A stretch of 58,506 nucleotides of DNA from Bacteroidales bacterium (GTDB taxonomy: Bacteria > Bacteroidota > Bacteroidia > Bacteroidales > Bacteroidaceae), in assembly GCA_015060905.1 (NCBI GenBank), contig SUXQ01000016.1, positions 1 through 58,506 on the forward strand, in the 5' to 3' direction. This document shows, in pieces, positions 38,350 through 47,191 of this stretch (within the stretch, counting starts at the first letter, position 1; the number at the start of each line of letters is the position of its first letter). The position numbers and the translations under genes were made by a program. The notes beneath the pieces are model-generated. The model saw nothing but the letters and a program-made list of their open reading frames with translations. It was not told the DNA's origin and made no database searches.

Positions 38350-39662
38350 TGAGACGACTATTATACATATTTCTTGTGGCTGTGGCCGTGTTAAGTGTGG
38401 GATGTTCGCGTGACGATGCCCGAAAGTCAATACTCAAAGTATATAATTGGGCCGACTATATTGATGAGTCATTGCTCTCGGAATTTGAGGATTGGTACTT
38501 TGAGCAGACCGGCGAAAAGGTGGAGGTTGTATATCAACTTTTTGATATTAATGAGATTATGCTCGCTAAGATAGAGCGCGGCAAAGAGGACTTTGATGTT
38601 GCGTGCCCATCGGAATATATTATTGAGCGTATGCTGAAAAATGACCTGCTGCTGCCTATAAATAAGGACTTTGGTGCTACGCCCAACTATTTGGGTAATG
38701 TTTCACCCTTTATCCTCGATGTTTTTGACAAGATTGATGGCGGGGACAAGAATGCTAATGACTACGCTGTGGGTTACATGTGGGGTACGACGGGTTTTCT
38801 TTATAATACTAAGTATGTTACAAGCGAGGAGGCTGACACTTGGAACTCACTTTGGGACAAGAAGTTTGAAAAGAAAATACTTGTTAAGGATGCTTTCCGC
38901 GATGTTTACAGCCCGCTGTTGATTTATGCCAATCAGGAGCGTATTGCTAAGGGTGAGGTTACGCTGGATGAGTTGATGCACGACGCTTCGGACGAGTCTA
39001 TAGCTGTTGTGGAAGGGCTTTTGAAGAGGGCTAAGCCCAATATTGCCGGCTGGGAAGCAGACTTCGGCAAGGAGCTTATGACCAAGGAAAAGGCGTGGCT
39101 GAATCTTTCGTGGAGTGGTGACGCTGCGTGGGCTATTGAGGAGGCTGATGCTGTAGATGTGCAGTTGGACTATGTGGTGCCCAAAGAGGGTAGTATCGTT
39201 TGGTTCGATGGTTGGGTTATTCCTAAGTATGCCAAGAACATCAAGGCTGCATCGTACTTCATCAACTTTATGTGTATGCCAAAAAATGCCATTCGCAACA
39301 TGGAAGAGATTGGTTATGTGAGTGTTATCGGCACGCCTGATGTTATGAAGTATATGTCTGAGTCGGCCGTTGAGGCGGGCATTAAGCAGGCTTCCGACCT
39401 AACATACTTTTTTGGCGAGGGGGCTGATAGTGTGATAATAAACCCCGTAATGTATCCCGACCGTGAGGTTGTTGAGCGCTGTGGTATGATGCACGACAGT
39501 GGTCCGCGTACAGAGGCTATGTTGGCTATGTGGTCGAGAGTCAAAGGCGACAATCTTAACAATTGGATGGTGGTAGTTATTTTTGCAGCTGTGGGTATGT
39601 TGTTGGTTGTGGGCGTTATGCGCAAAATGAAAAAACGTCGTCGGCGTTGTCGCAGATTGTAG
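38349..39662 (+). CDS. potD: Polyamine-binding lipoprotein PotD with C-terminal membrane helix
   Basis: 437 aa. Type II signal peptide with lipobox LSVGC (Cys19), then the periplasmic binding fold: LKVYNWADYIDESLLSEFE, the polyamine-family opening, and FDGWVIPKYAKNIKAASYFINF. An extra hydrophobic helix (WMVVVIFAAVGMLLVVGVM, residues ~404-422) is followed by the very basic tail RKMKKRRRRCRRL. Classical PotD is soluble or only lipid-anchored; here the C-terminus would also sit in the membrane with the tail in the cytoplasm, tethering the binding protein to the inner membrane next to PotBC. Confidence 0.88.
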   Translation: MRRLLYIFLVAVAVLSVGCSRDDARKSILKVYNWADYIDESLLSEFEDWYFEQTGEKVEVVYQLFDINEIMLAKIERGKEDFDVACPSEYIIERMLKNDLLLPINKDFGATPNYLGNVSPFILDVFDKIDGGDKNANDYAVGYMWGTTGFLYNTKYVTSEEADTWNSLWDKKFEKKILVKDAFRDVYSPLLIYANQERIAKGEVTLDELMHDASDESIAVVEGLLKRAKPNIAGWEADFGKELMTKEKAWLNLSWSGDAAWAIEEADAVDVQLDYVVPKEGSIVWFDGWVIPKYAKNIKAASYFINFMCMPKNAIRNMEEIGYVSVIGTPDVMKYMSESAVEAGIKQASDLTYFFGEGADSVIINPVMYPDREVVERCGMMHDSGPRTEAMLAMWSRVKGDNLNNWMVVVIFAAVGMLLVVGVMRKMKKRRRRCRRL

Positions 39663-39749
39663 GTGCGCAAGTTAAAAACTATTGCTTTTTAACGATTCTG
39701 ATTGCTTTTATATAGCAGAGATTCTACCTTTTTTGTGTTGTAAATTTTG

Positions 39750-39798
39750 AAAAAACAATCGACTCGATACTTGCAAGTATCGAGTCGATTGTTTTTTT
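39750..39798. terminator. Bidirectional terminator between potD and rubrerythrin
   Basis: A 48-bp perfect palindrome (39750-39797) giving a ~21-bp stem with A-rich and T-rich ends. It touches the rubrerythrin stop codon (39797-39799). Confidence 0.92.
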
Positions 39799-40459
39799 AG
39801 TAGTTTTCTTTTCTTACCTCGAAATAGCTTTGCGAGTATTTGCAGACGGGGCATACTTGCGGTGCTTTTTTGCCGACTACAAGGTGTCCGCAGATGCGGC
39901 ACTCCCACATTACTTGTTCGCTTTTTTCAAAGACTTGTTGCATTTCTACATTTTTCAGCAGTTTGCGGTAGCGCTCTTCGTGGGTCTTTTCGATGGCTGC
40001 CACGCGGCGGAAACTTGCTGCAAGCTGTGTGAATCCCTCTTCCTCGGCGTCTTTGGCGAAGCGGTCGTACATGTCTGTCCATTCGTAATTCTCGCCCTCG
40101 GCGGCGTGCAATAGGTTGGTGGCTGTGTTGCTTATGCCTCCAAGTTCGTCGTACCATAGACGAGCGTGCTCCTGCTCGTTGCGCGCTGTCTGCAAAAAGA
40201 TTGCTGCAAGTTGTTCGTAACCTTCGCGGGCGGCAACCTCGGCAAAATAGGTGTATTTGTTGCGCGCCTGACTTTCGCCTGCGAATCCTTCCAAAAGGTT
40301 TTTTTCGGTCTTTGTGCCGGCGTATTTGTTTACTTTTGAAATTTCCTCGGCAGTTTCCTCGAAATATGACGAGGGCTTTTTGCATACGGGGCAGATGAAT
40401 TCTGTGCTTAATTCTCCTTCGTGGCTGTAACCACACACTTTGCAACGATATTTTTTCAT
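39797..40459 (-). CDS. Rubrerythrin with rubredoxin domains at both ends
   Basis: 220 aa. Reduces hydrogen peroxide in anaerobes through a di-iron centre. N-terminal rubredoxin-like knuckles CKVCG (6-10) and CPVC (23-26), central ferritin-like four-helix domain with iron ligands in [21 protein letters not shown] and IEKTHEERY, and C-terminal rubredoxin CRICG and CPVC (~185-210). Many rubrerythrins have only one rubredoxin; this form has two. Consistent with an anaerobic host facing oxygen stress. A decayed copy of its last 22 codons lies at 33791-33857. Same strand as aroE, 60 bp downstream. Confidence 0.92.
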   Translation of the reverse strand: MKKYRCKVCGYSHEGELSTEFICPVCKKPSSYFEETAEEISKVNKYAGTKTEKNLLEGFAGESQARNKYTYFAEVAAREGYEQLAAIFLQTARNEQEHARLWYDELGGISNTATNLLHAAEGENYEWTDMYDRFAKDAEEEGFTQLAASFRRVAAIEKTHEERYRKLLKNVEMQQVFEKSEQVMWECRICGHLVVGKKAPQVCPVCKYSQSYFEVRKENY

Positions 40460-40519
40460 GATTCTGTTTTTTTATTGGTTATATTTGTAGATAACAATTT
40501 TATTCTGCTTTTGTTGTTA

Positions 40520-41272
40520 TTATTCTTCGTTCCAGATTTCCCATGATGCGAGTGCCTGAAGGTGCCACATTTCGTATCCGCTTTTTGTGCGTGCTCCGGC
40601 GGCGCGTCCTTTTTGCAGGAACAGTGTATTTTCGGGGTTGTATACAATGTCGTATAGTATGTGTTTGTCTGTCAGTTGCTCGTATGGAATGTCGGGGCAT
40701 TTGTCTACTCCGTGACCTACCATTCCCAGAGGGGTGCAGTTTACAATGACTGTGTGCGAGGCTATAATTTCGGGGGTAATATCTTGGTAGCTGATGGACT
40801 CTTCGCTTGCCTTGCGCGAGACGGAGAGGGTGTTGAGCCCTAATTTCTTAAGCGCATATATAATGGCTTTTGATGCACCGCCTGTGCCCAGCACCATTGC
40901 TTTTTTGTCGTTGCTGCTTAGCAGTGGGGCAATGGATCGTGAAAAGCCTAATACGTCGCTGTTGTATCCGTATAGATGTGGTGTGCCGCTACTGTCGCGT
41001 TTTATTTTTACCACATTGACGGCGTTTATTCCTGTGGCCTCGTCGCTCATCCCTTCGAGATACTTCATTATCTGCAATTTATAGGGGATTGTTACGTTGA
41101 ATCCGCATAGTGTGGGGTGTTCTTTTAGCACCTGCGGCAGTTGGTCAATTCCTTCAAGTTCAAAGGGAAGGTATTGCGCGTCGATATTTTCGTCGGCGAA
41201 TTTTTTGTTGAAAAATACCGGTGATGCAGATTGTGCAAGAGGGTTGCCTATTATTCCGTACTCTTTTTTCAT
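40520..41272 (-). CDS. aroE: Shikimate dehydrogenase
   Basis: 250 aa. NADPH-dependent reduction of 3-dehydroshikimate, step four of the chorismate pathway. N-terminal substrate domain with GNPLAQSASPVFFNKKF, GFNVTIPYK (catalytic Lys) and GINAVNVV; YGYNSDVLGF; nucleotide loop VLGTGGASKAIIYAL; C-terminal NCTPLGM. Shorter than E. coli AroE (272) but complete. Confidence 0.93.
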   Translation of the reverse strand: MKKEYGIIGNPLAQSASPVFFNKKFADENIDAQYLPFELEGIDQLPQVLKEHPTLCGFNVTIPYKLQIMKYLEGMSDEATGINAVNVVKIKRDSSGTPHLYGYNSDVLGFSRSIAPLLSSNDKKAMVLGTGGASKAIIYALKKLGLNTLSVSRKASEESISYQDITPEIIASHTVIVNCTPLGMVGHGVDKCPDIPYEQLTDKHILYDIVYNPENTLFLQKGRAAGARTKSGYEMWHLQALASWEIWNEE

Positions 41273-41290
41273 GCTGTGACTCTCTTTAAC

Positions 41291-41341
41291 AACAGACAGA
41301 CAACAACTTTGCCATTAGTGGGTCGCTGTTATCTGTCTGTT
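41291..41341 (-). other. Hairpin between purC and aroE
   Basis: AACAGACAGA (41291-41300) pairs with TCTGTCTGTT (41332-41341) around a 31-nt loop. No T-run follows on the minus strand; it may be a purC mRNA end, an attenuator for aroE, or a processing site. Confidence 0.45.
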
Positions 41342-41371
41342 TGTGTTATAATATTTTAGCGGTGCTGCCTG

Positions 41372-42316
41372 TTAGCATCCGAGATAGTCTTTAATGTTGG
41401 CTTTTATGCGCTCGTCAATGTGTTCTGTGGCACTTTTTACAAAGGGCTTGCCTACAATGTGCTCGTATAGTTCGATGTAACGCTCCGATACGCTGTTTAC
41501 ATATTCGTCGCTCATTTCGGGCACCTGCTGACCCTCTTGACCCATAAAGCCATTCTCGATGAGCCATTGGCGTACAAATTCTTTGGAGAGCTGTTTCTGG
41601 GGCTCGCCTTTCTCGAATTTTTCCTGATAGCCGTCGGCATAGAAGTAACGCGATGAGTCGGGGGTGTGAATTTCGTCGATGAGGTATATTTTTCCGTCGC
41701 GCTTGCCAAATTCGTATTTTGTGTCTACGAGGATAAGGCCTTTTTCGGCTGCCATTTGGCTGCCGCGCTCGAAGAGTGCGTAGGTGTATTTCTCTAATTG
41801 CTCGTAGTCCTCGCGGCTAACAATACCTTGGGCGATAATCTCCTCTTTGGAGATATTCTCGTCGTGTCCTTCGTCGGCTTTTGTTGTGGGGGTGATGATG
41901 GGTGTGGGGAATTTTTCATTCTCGCGCATGCCCTCGGGGAGTGTTACGCCGCAAAGTGAACGGCAGCCATTCTGATATTCGCGCCATGCGCTGCCTGTAA
42001 GGTAGCCGCGAATAATCATTTCTACTCTGAAGCCTTCGCATTTAAGACCTACTGTTACCATAGGGTCGGGGGTTGCAAGTTTCCAGTTGGGTACAATGTC
42101 GGCTGTTGCATCGAGGAATGTTGATGCTATCTGGTTGAGTACCTGTCCTTTGAAAGGGATTCCTTTGGGCAATATTACGTCAAAGGCCGATATTCTGTCG
42201 GTAGCTACCATTACCAATAGGTCGTCACCGATGTTGTATACGTCACGTACTTTGCCGTGATAAAGGCTTTTTTGTTTTTTAAAATGAAAATCTGTGGTTG
42301 TTAATGCTTTTGCCAT
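41372..42316 (-). CDS. purC: Phosphoribosylaminoimidazole-succinocarboxamide synthase
   Basis: 314 aa, the longer (~300 aa) SAICAR-synthase type rather than the ~240-aa E. coli type. Joins CAIR and aspartate in step eight of purine synthesis. Motifs: [32 protein letters not shown] opening (GKVRD and TDRISAFD), [36 protein letters not shown]. It starts 19 bp after phoH on the same strand, so both are likely one transcript. Confidence 0.95.
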   Translation of the reverse strand: MAKALTTTDFHFKKQKSLYHGKVRDVYNIGDDLLVMVATDRISAFDVILPKGIPFKGQVLNQIASTFLDATADIVPNWKLATPDPMVTVGLKCEGFRVEMIIRGYLTGSAWREYQNGCRSLCGVTLPEGMRENEKFPTPIITPTTKADEGHDENISKEEIIAQGIVSREDYEQLEKYTYALFERGSQMAAEKGLILVDTKYEFGKRDGKIYLIDEIHTPDSSRYFYADGYQEKFEKGEPQKQLSKEFVRQWLIENGFMGQEGQQVPEMSDEYVNSVSERYIELYEHIVGKPFVKSATEHIDERIKANIKDYLGC

Positions 42317-42335
42317 AGCTTTATTGTTTAGGTGT

Positions 42336-43280
42336 TTATTTTTCTGTTTTTTCGTAACTTTCGTATGCGTTTACTATGCGCGTAACTAATTTGTGTCGTA
42401 CAATGTCTTTTTTATCTAATGTGATGAAGGATATTCCTTTTACATCTTTCAGTATTTCTATTGCTTGCGTAAGTCCCGAACTTTGGTTGTGGGGTAGGTC
42501 TACCTGTGTAAGGTCGCCTGTTATTACCATTTTTGTGTTGTTGCCCATGCGTGTGAGGAACATTTTTATCTGTTGCGGGGTGGTGTTCTGCGCTTCGTCC
42601 AGTATGACAATGGCGTCGTTGAGTGTGCGGCCGCGCATGAATGCCAATGGGGCTATCTGTATGACGTTTGTGTCCATATACTCTTTGAGTTTGGCGCCGG
42701 GTATCATGTCCTCGAGTGCGTCGTAGAGGGGTTGCAGATAGGGGTCGATTTTTTCGCGCATGTCTCCGGGCAGGAATCCTAACTTTTCGCCTGCTTCGAC
42801 TGCCGGTCGGCTGAGGATGATTTTACGTATTTCACGGTTTTTAAGTGCTCGCACTGCAAGTGCAATGGCTGTGTAGGTTTTTCCTGTTCCTGCAGGGCCT
42901 ACTGCAAATATCATGTCATTTTTGCCGAATTCCTCGACTAATTTGCATTGATTTTCGCTGCGTGGGTATATGGGCTTGCCGTTTATATTGTAGACAATGA
43001 CGTTGCTGTCGCTGCCTTTGTCGCTTCTCTTGCCGTTTACGGCGTCTATTATAGCCTCTTCGTCTATGCTGTTGTAGCGTATGCAATGTTCTATGAGTCT
43101 GTTCACGACTGCGCGGAATCTTTCCAATTCTTCTTCGTCGCCTATGGCTTTTATTATGTTGTCTCTTGCTACAATGCGCAATTTGGGGTATAGTTTTTTC
43201 AGCATCGTCAGATGTGTGTTATTTGCCCCGTAGAAACTTACGGCGTCTATACCTTCGAGAATTATATGTTGTTCTATCAT
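42336..43280 (-). CDS. PhoH-like ATPase
   Basis: 314 aa. Walker [16 protein letters not shown] (near residue 130), Walker [21 protein letters not shown] and sensor [13 protein letters not shown] identify the PhoH/YbeZ family of P-loop ATPases, thought to act in RNA metabolism (often near ybeY/rnhase genes). An N-terminal KH-like segment precedes the ATPase. Divergent from the lipoprotein gene at 43425. Confidence 0.9.
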   Translation of the reverse strand: MIEQHIILEGIDAVSFYGANNTHLTMLKKLYPKLRIVARDNIIKAIGDEEELERFRAVVNRLIEHCIRYNSIDEEAIIDAVNGKRSDKGSDSNVIVYNINGKPIYPRSENQCKLVEEFGKNDMIFAVGPAGTGKTYTAIALAVRALKNREIRKIILSRPAVEAGEKLGFLPGDMREKIDPYLQPLYDALEDMIPGAKLKEYMDTNVIQIAPLAFMRGRTLNDAIVILDEAQNTTPQQIKMFLTRMGNNTKMVITGDLTQVDLPHNQSSGLTQAIEILKDVKGISFITLDKKDIVRHKLVTRIVNAYESYEKTEK

Positions 43281-43393
43281 TCCTGATTTTAAACCGTTTC
43301 GTGTAATTATAGTGCGAAGATAGTGAATTTTCCTCTATATACGATTGTTTTTGCTTACTTCTTTTTTTATTTGTTATTGATTATGGTTTTTTG

Positions 43394-43401
43394 TATCTTC
43401 G
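43394..43401 (+). promoter_or_regulatory. -7 element of the M15-like lipoprotein gene
   Basis: TATCTTCG, a near match to TAnnTTTG, 23 bp before the ATG at 43425. It supports this ATG over an earlier frame extension, which would place the promoter inside the gene. Confidence 0.5.
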
Positions 43402-43424
43402 CGAATGTTTTTTCAAATTGTATT

Positions 43425-44087
43425 ATGAGACATAATTTTTTATTGATATTTGTATTTTCTACAATATTGTTTTTTACCGGTTGCAGTTGTGGCGGTGGAA
43501 GTTACGACAGCCGTATCGAAAGGCCCGACAAGCCCCGTCGTGTTGCAAACATAAATTTTAAACGTGAGTTTAACGACCTTAACGATGAGCATATTTCTGC
43601 TGCAAAAAAGATAGGCGTTGCTGCGCACGAGGTTGAGAATATTCTCGAGGATGATATTCTTGACAAATTGGTGCCGTTGGATGATGAAGAGGCTTATGTA
43701 GTGGATGAACTTACGCACTCTGCGCCTTATCTTGTGCCTCGCGCTGCGGAACTTTTGTCCGAAATTGGTCGCAGTTTCCAGGATTCTTTGGTGGCTCATC
43801 ATCTTGCTCCGTATAAGGTTATTGTTACTTCTGTGCTGAGGACGGGTAAGGATGTTAAAAAGTTGGGGCGTCGCAATGTGAATGCGTCTAAAAATTCGGC
43901 TCATTGCTATGCGACTACTTTCGATATTAGTTATAAGCGTTTCCATGCTCTCTCGGACGAGGATGAGGTTGAACAGATTAAGTTGAAGCTTGTGCTTGGC
44001 GAGGTGTTGCGCGATCTTAAAAAACAGGGACGTTGTTATGTGAAGCACGAGGTTAAGCAGGCTTGTTTCCATATTACTGCAAGATAA
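43425..44087 (+). CDS. Lipoprotein with M15-like (VanY-type) peptidase motifs
   Basis: 220 aa. Starts MRHNFLLIFV and has a lipobox FFTGC (Cys18). The C-terminal half shows the metal-binding pattern of M15 D-Ala-D-Ala peptidases: SVLRT, then SAHCYATTFDISY (His and Asp ligands), and HEVKQACFHIT (catalytic acid plus His ligand). Matches the DUF5715-like group, so likely cell-wall peptide trimming in the periplasm. An in-frame extension upstream exists but would abolish the signal peptide. Followed after 15 bp by the RluA-type gene. Confidence 0.7.
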   Translation: MRHNFLLIFVFSTILFFTGCSCGGGSYDSRIERPDKPRRVANINFKREFNDLNDEHISAAKKIGVAAHEVENILEDDILDKLVPLDDEEAYVVDELTHSAPYLVPRAAELLSEIGRSFQDSLVAHHLAPYKVIVTSVLRTGKDVKKLGRRNVNASKNSAHCYATTFDISYKRFHALSDEDEVEQIKLKLVLGEVLRDLKKQGRCYVKHEVKQACFHITAR

Positions 44088-44102
44088 ATTCACATTTTTA
44101 TT

Positions 44103-45752
44103 GTGGCTGGTAAATTTCATCTTTTTGACGGTGGCATTGGGGAGGTTGCTCTTCCCGAGCGTTTCAATAATCCTTTTTCGTATGTTCCGCATTCTTTGTG
44201 TGTGAGGGCTGCCGAGGAGGTGCGCCGTGTGGTTGTCAGAAACTATGCGTGGAGCTGTGAGGTTGCGGCTGGAAAAATGTTCGGTGTGCTTGTTGTTCGC
44301 GACGCTTGCGGACAGATTGGCTTTCTTGCTGCTTTTTCGGGCCTGCTTGGCGGTTGTAACGAGCATGGTTATTTTGTTCCTGCTGTTTTTGATTTTCTCG
44401 CTCCCAATGGTTATTTTAAATGCGAGGAACGTGAAATTTCCTATATTAATAGTGAAATTTTGCGTCTGAGGGGTAGCGAGGAGTATCTTTCGGCTCTTTC
44501 GGATTTTGAGCGGGTGGAGCGTGAGCGTGACGAGGCTCTTGCTGCCGAGCGCGAGGCTATGCGCGCGGGTAAGGCTGCGCGTGAAGAGCGTCGGGCTGCC
44601 GGTAATCTTTCGCCCGAGGAGGAGGCGCAGCTTCTCAATGAGAGTCGTTTCGCAAAGGCCGAGTATAAGCGCAATGTGAAGCGTTGGGACGAGAGAGTGG
44701 CTCTTTTTAAGGCTGCTGTTGCTGTTTACGACGAGAAAATTGCTGCCATGCGTGCCGAGCGTAAAAGGCGTTCGGCGGCGTTGCAACAGTGGCTTTTCGA
44801 TAATTTTGTTTTTCTCGATTCCGAGGGCGAACGTCGCTCTTTGTCGCAGATTTTTGCCGACACTGCGCAAGGTGTTCCGCCGGCGGGTGCCGGCGAGTGT
44901 GCAGCTCCCAAATTGTTGCAGTATGCTTTTTTGAATGGGCTTTCCCCGCTGGCGATGGCCGAATTTTGGTTGGGTGAGTCGCGTGTGGGCGAGGTGCGCC
45001 GCGACGGCTGTTTTTATGGTTCGTGCATAAGTAAATGCAAGCCTATTCTCTCTTTTATGCTTGGCAAAATGGATGTTGAGCCTTCGTCGCAAGAGTCTGC
45101 ATCGTTGGGCGCCGAGAATATAAAGATTCTTTACGAGGATGATTCTTTAATGGTTGTGAACAAGCCTTCGGGTATGCTCTCTGTGCCGGGGCGTGTGGGC
45201 GGAACCTCTGTTGAGGAGTATTTGCAGTGTAATTATAATTATTTGGATTGTTTTATTCATGTTGCGCATAGGCTGGACATGGCAACTTCGGGATTGTTGC
45301 TTGTTGCTAAGAGCTTGGATGTTTTTTCGGCCTTACAGCGTGAGTTTGCCGCGCGTCGCGTGAAGAAGCGTTACGCAGCATTGCTCGATGGGGTTATTGC
45401 TGCCAATGAGGGAGAAATTTCTCTGCCGCTATCTGCCGACTATGATAATCGTCCGCGTCAGAAGGTGGATTTTTCTAAAAGGGGCAAAGAGGCTGTCACG
45501 CGTTACGAAACTATTGAGGTTGTAGAGTACGAAGGTCGCGTGTGCACACGAGTGGCATTTTATCCGCTGACGGGCCGCACGCATCAGTTGCGTGTGCATG
45601 CTGCTTATGTTGCGGGGCTTAACACTCCCATCGTGGGCGATGAACTTTATGGCTCGCCCGACAAACGCCTTATGCTGCATGCTGACAGGGTGGAGTTTAC
45701 GCATCCTGTTACGGGCGAGGTTGTTGCGATTGAGTGCCCGGCTGAATTTTGA
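44103..45752 (+). CDS. RluA-family pseudouridine synthase with long N-terminal extension
   Basis: 549 aa with a GTG start. The C-terminal ~230 residues are an RluA-type enzyme: ILYEDDSLMVVNKPSGMLSVPG, catalytic Asp in HRLDMATSGLLLVAK, and LTGRTHQLRVH. It isomerises uridines in rRNA or tRNA; target not predictable. The first ~330 residues are unusual: a beta-rich part (~1-115) and a highly charged helical stretch (~130-240, Glu/Arg/Ala rich) that should form a coiled coil. No S4 domain is seen. The fusion form is known to me from Bacteroidales, but the role of the extension is not. Confidence 0.8.
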   Translation: MAGKFHLFDGGIGEVALPERFNNPFSYVPHSLCVRAAEEVRRVVVRNYAWSCEVAAGKMFGVLVVRDACGQIGFLAAFSGLLGGCNEHGYFVPAVFDFLAPNGYFKCEEREISYINSEILRLRGSEEYLSALSDFERVERERDEALAAEREAMRAGKAAREERRAAGNLSPEEEAQLLNESRFAKAEYKRNVKRWDERVALFKAAVAVYDEKIAAMRAERKRRSAALQQWLFDNFVFLDSEGERRSLSQIFADTAQGVPPAGAGECAAPKLLQYAFLNGLSPLAMAEFWLGESRVGEVRRDGCFYGSCISKCKPILSFMLGKMDVEPSSQESASLGAENIKILYEDDSLMVVNKPSGMLSVPGRVGGTSVEEYLQCNYNYLDCFIHVAHRLDMATSGLLLVAKSLDVFSALQREFAARRVKKRYAALLDGVIAANEGEISLPLSADYDNRPRQKVDFSKRGKEAVTRYETIEVVEYEGRVCTRVAFYPLTGRTHQLRVHAAYVAGLNTPIVGDELYGSPDKRLMLHADRVEFTHPVTGEVVAIECPAEF

Positions 45753-45829
45753 ATTGTTACATAGTGCTTCTAAGTCTTCACCGGTTTTGGAATAAGGATA
45801 TTTTAATCTATAATAAATGTATGAAGAAA

Positions 45830-45853
45830 TATTTACAACTGTGGTTGTAAATA
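45830..45853 (+). other. Hairpin after the RluA-type gene
   Basis: TATTTACAAC (45830-45839) and GTTGTAAATA (45844-45853) form a perfect 10-bp stem with a 4-nt loop, 77 bp past the stop. No T-run follows; AT-rich, so weak as a terminator. Confidence 0.4.
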
Positions 45854-45867
45854 AATATATGTATATG

Positions 45868-45898
45868 TTTGTTTCTAATAATAATTTACCTAATTTTG
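45868..45898 (+). promoter_or_regulatory. Promoter of the small secreted-protein pair
   Basis: TTTG at 45868-45871, exactly 19 bp, TAATTTTG at 45891-45898. Leader ~23 nt to the ATG at 45928. Confidence 0.8.
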
Positions 45899-45927
45899 CA
45901 TTGTTTAAATAATAACAAACTACTAAA

Positions 45928-46422
45928 ATGAAACAGATAAAATTATTCTCGGCATTATTAATGTGTCTGTTAATATTGAGTCTGCCTGCTTTCTGCTCTG
46001 ACGAGATAAAATATTTCGTTCTGTGGCACGGCGATGGCAGTAGCACCGCGCTTGCTTTAGAGGAGCACCCGCTAATAAAAGTTGATACTGCAAATAAGCA
46101 ACTAATATGTTGCACCGACGCATGCGAAATAACCCTCGACTTTAACGACGTAAAAAGATACAGTTTTGAGGAAACATACGATATAACATCTGTCGATGCT
46201 AAAAATGCAATCATGGGAGGCATTGATAATTGTGGTGGGAGTTTTATACTTACTAACTTTGCGGCAGATGCACAAGTGAAAGTGTACACTGTTGCCGGCA
46301 CTCTTAAGGAGTGTTTTGTTACAGATATTAACGGAAACCTCACAATCCATACAGAAGGCTGGAATAAAGGTCTTTACATTATAAAAGTAGAAAAAACAAC
46401 CTATAAAATTTTAATAAAATGA
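45928..46422 (+). CDS. Small secreted protein with sorting-type C-terminus
   Basis: 164 aa. Signal peptide (residues ~1-23, ending PAFCS). The N-terminal part (EIKYFVLWHGDGSSTALALEE) resembles the opening beta segment seen in many Bacteroidales surface proteins that report a value in a query context. The C-terminus (VKVYTVAGTLKECF ... KGLYIIKVEKTTYKILIK) matches the type IX secretion tail. No catalytic motif; function unknown. Overlaps the next gene by 4 nt (ATGA). Confidence 0.6.
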   Translation: MKQIKLFSALLMCLLILSLPAFCSDEIKYFVLWHGDGSSTALALEEHPLIKVDTANKQLICCTDACEITLDFNDVKRYSFEETYDITSVDAKNAIMGGIDNCGGSFILTNFAADAQVKVYTVAGTLKECFVTDINGNLTIHTEGWNKGLYIIKVEKTTYKILIK

Positions 46423-47111
46423 AACAAGTAAAATACATCACGATGCTGCTCGCTGCACTTCTTTTCGGCACAACCATAAATGCACAAGGTATAAAAATAT
46501 ACCAAAAAAGTGGCGAAGTAATAGAAATAGCATATACAGACATTGACAGCATTGTTGCCTATGGTGACAATAGTTATGATGATATGTACGAAGCAGTAGA
46601 TCTTGGCCTTAGTGTAAAATGGGCTGCAAGCAACGTCGGTACAACAATCCCTGAAGATTATGGTGAATTCTATTCTTGGGGTGAGATAGAATCAAAAAGT
46701 GTATATTCGCCGGATAACTGTGCTACATGGGGGCTGAGTATCGGTGATATTTCGGGTAATCCCGAATATGATGCTGCAACTGCTTTTATGGAGGGAAATT
46801 GGCGTATGCCCACAAAGGCAGAATTTCAGGAATTGTTAGATTCCTGTACTTGGACATGGACAATGCTGAATGAAATTAATGGATACAAAGTTACAAGTAA
46901 AAAGAATGGAAACAGCATTTTCCTTCCTGCTGCCGGTTGGCATAGTATGTCATCATATAATGCTGCCGGTATTCAAGGTGGTTATTGGTGTTCGACGTCA
47001 AATGATGGCGATAATTATAGTGCGTATGACATCTATTTTACGCAGAGTAAATATGGAATAGCCTCTGATGTCCGTTTCAACGGGCGTAATATTAGGGCTG
47101 TGAGGAAATAA
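46419..47111 (+). CDS. Secreted protein with FISUMP/DUF1566-like domain
   Basis: 230 aa. Signal peptide ending INAQ (~residue 23). After a short beta segment (IKIYQKSGEVIEIAYTDID) comes a domain with EAVDLGLSVKWAASNVG, EFYSWGE, NWRMPTKAEFQELLDSC and GYWCSTS, the pattern of the Fibrobacter major paralogous / DUF1566-like C-type-lectin-related fold. Surface binding is a reasonable guess; ligand unknown. Translationally coupled to the preceding gene, so the two likely act together. Confidence 0.7.
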   Translation: MKQVKYITMLLAALLFGTTINAQGIKIYQKSGEVIEIAYTDIDSIVAYGDNSYDDMYEAVDLGLSVKWAASNVGTTIPEDYGEFYSWGEIESKSVYSPDNCATWGLSIGDISGNPEYDAATAFMEGNWRMPTKAEFQELLDSCTWTWTMLNEINGYKVTSKKNGNSIFLPAAGWHSMSSYNAAGIQGGYWCSTSNDGDNYSAYDIYFTQSKYGIASDVRFNGRNIRAVRK

Positions 47112-47129
47112 TCTTTGAAACAGTGGTAT

Positions 47130-47169
47130 AAAGAGGGCGTCCCAAAAGTAAAATGGGTCGCCCTCTTTT
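47130..47169. terminator. Terminator after the secreted pair
   Basis: AAAGAGGGCG (47130-47139) with CGCCCTCTTT (47159-47168), continued inward by TCCCA/TGGG-type pairs, then a T-rich end. It sits between convergent genes and can serve both. Confidence 0.85.
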
Positions 47170-47191
47170 GACAATGGTCGATACTGAACTT

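Noticed and set aside
43323..43424. Upstream extension of the M15-like lipoprotein
   Set aside because: It overlaps the promoter -7 element and would bury the signal peptide and lipobox.
43440..45092. 550-codon open frame on the minus strand
   Set aside because: It lies antisense to two well-supported genes (M15-like lipoprotein and RluA-type enzyme); its translation is low-complexity Arg/Lys/Thr/Leu without domain motifs, a by-product of codon bias.
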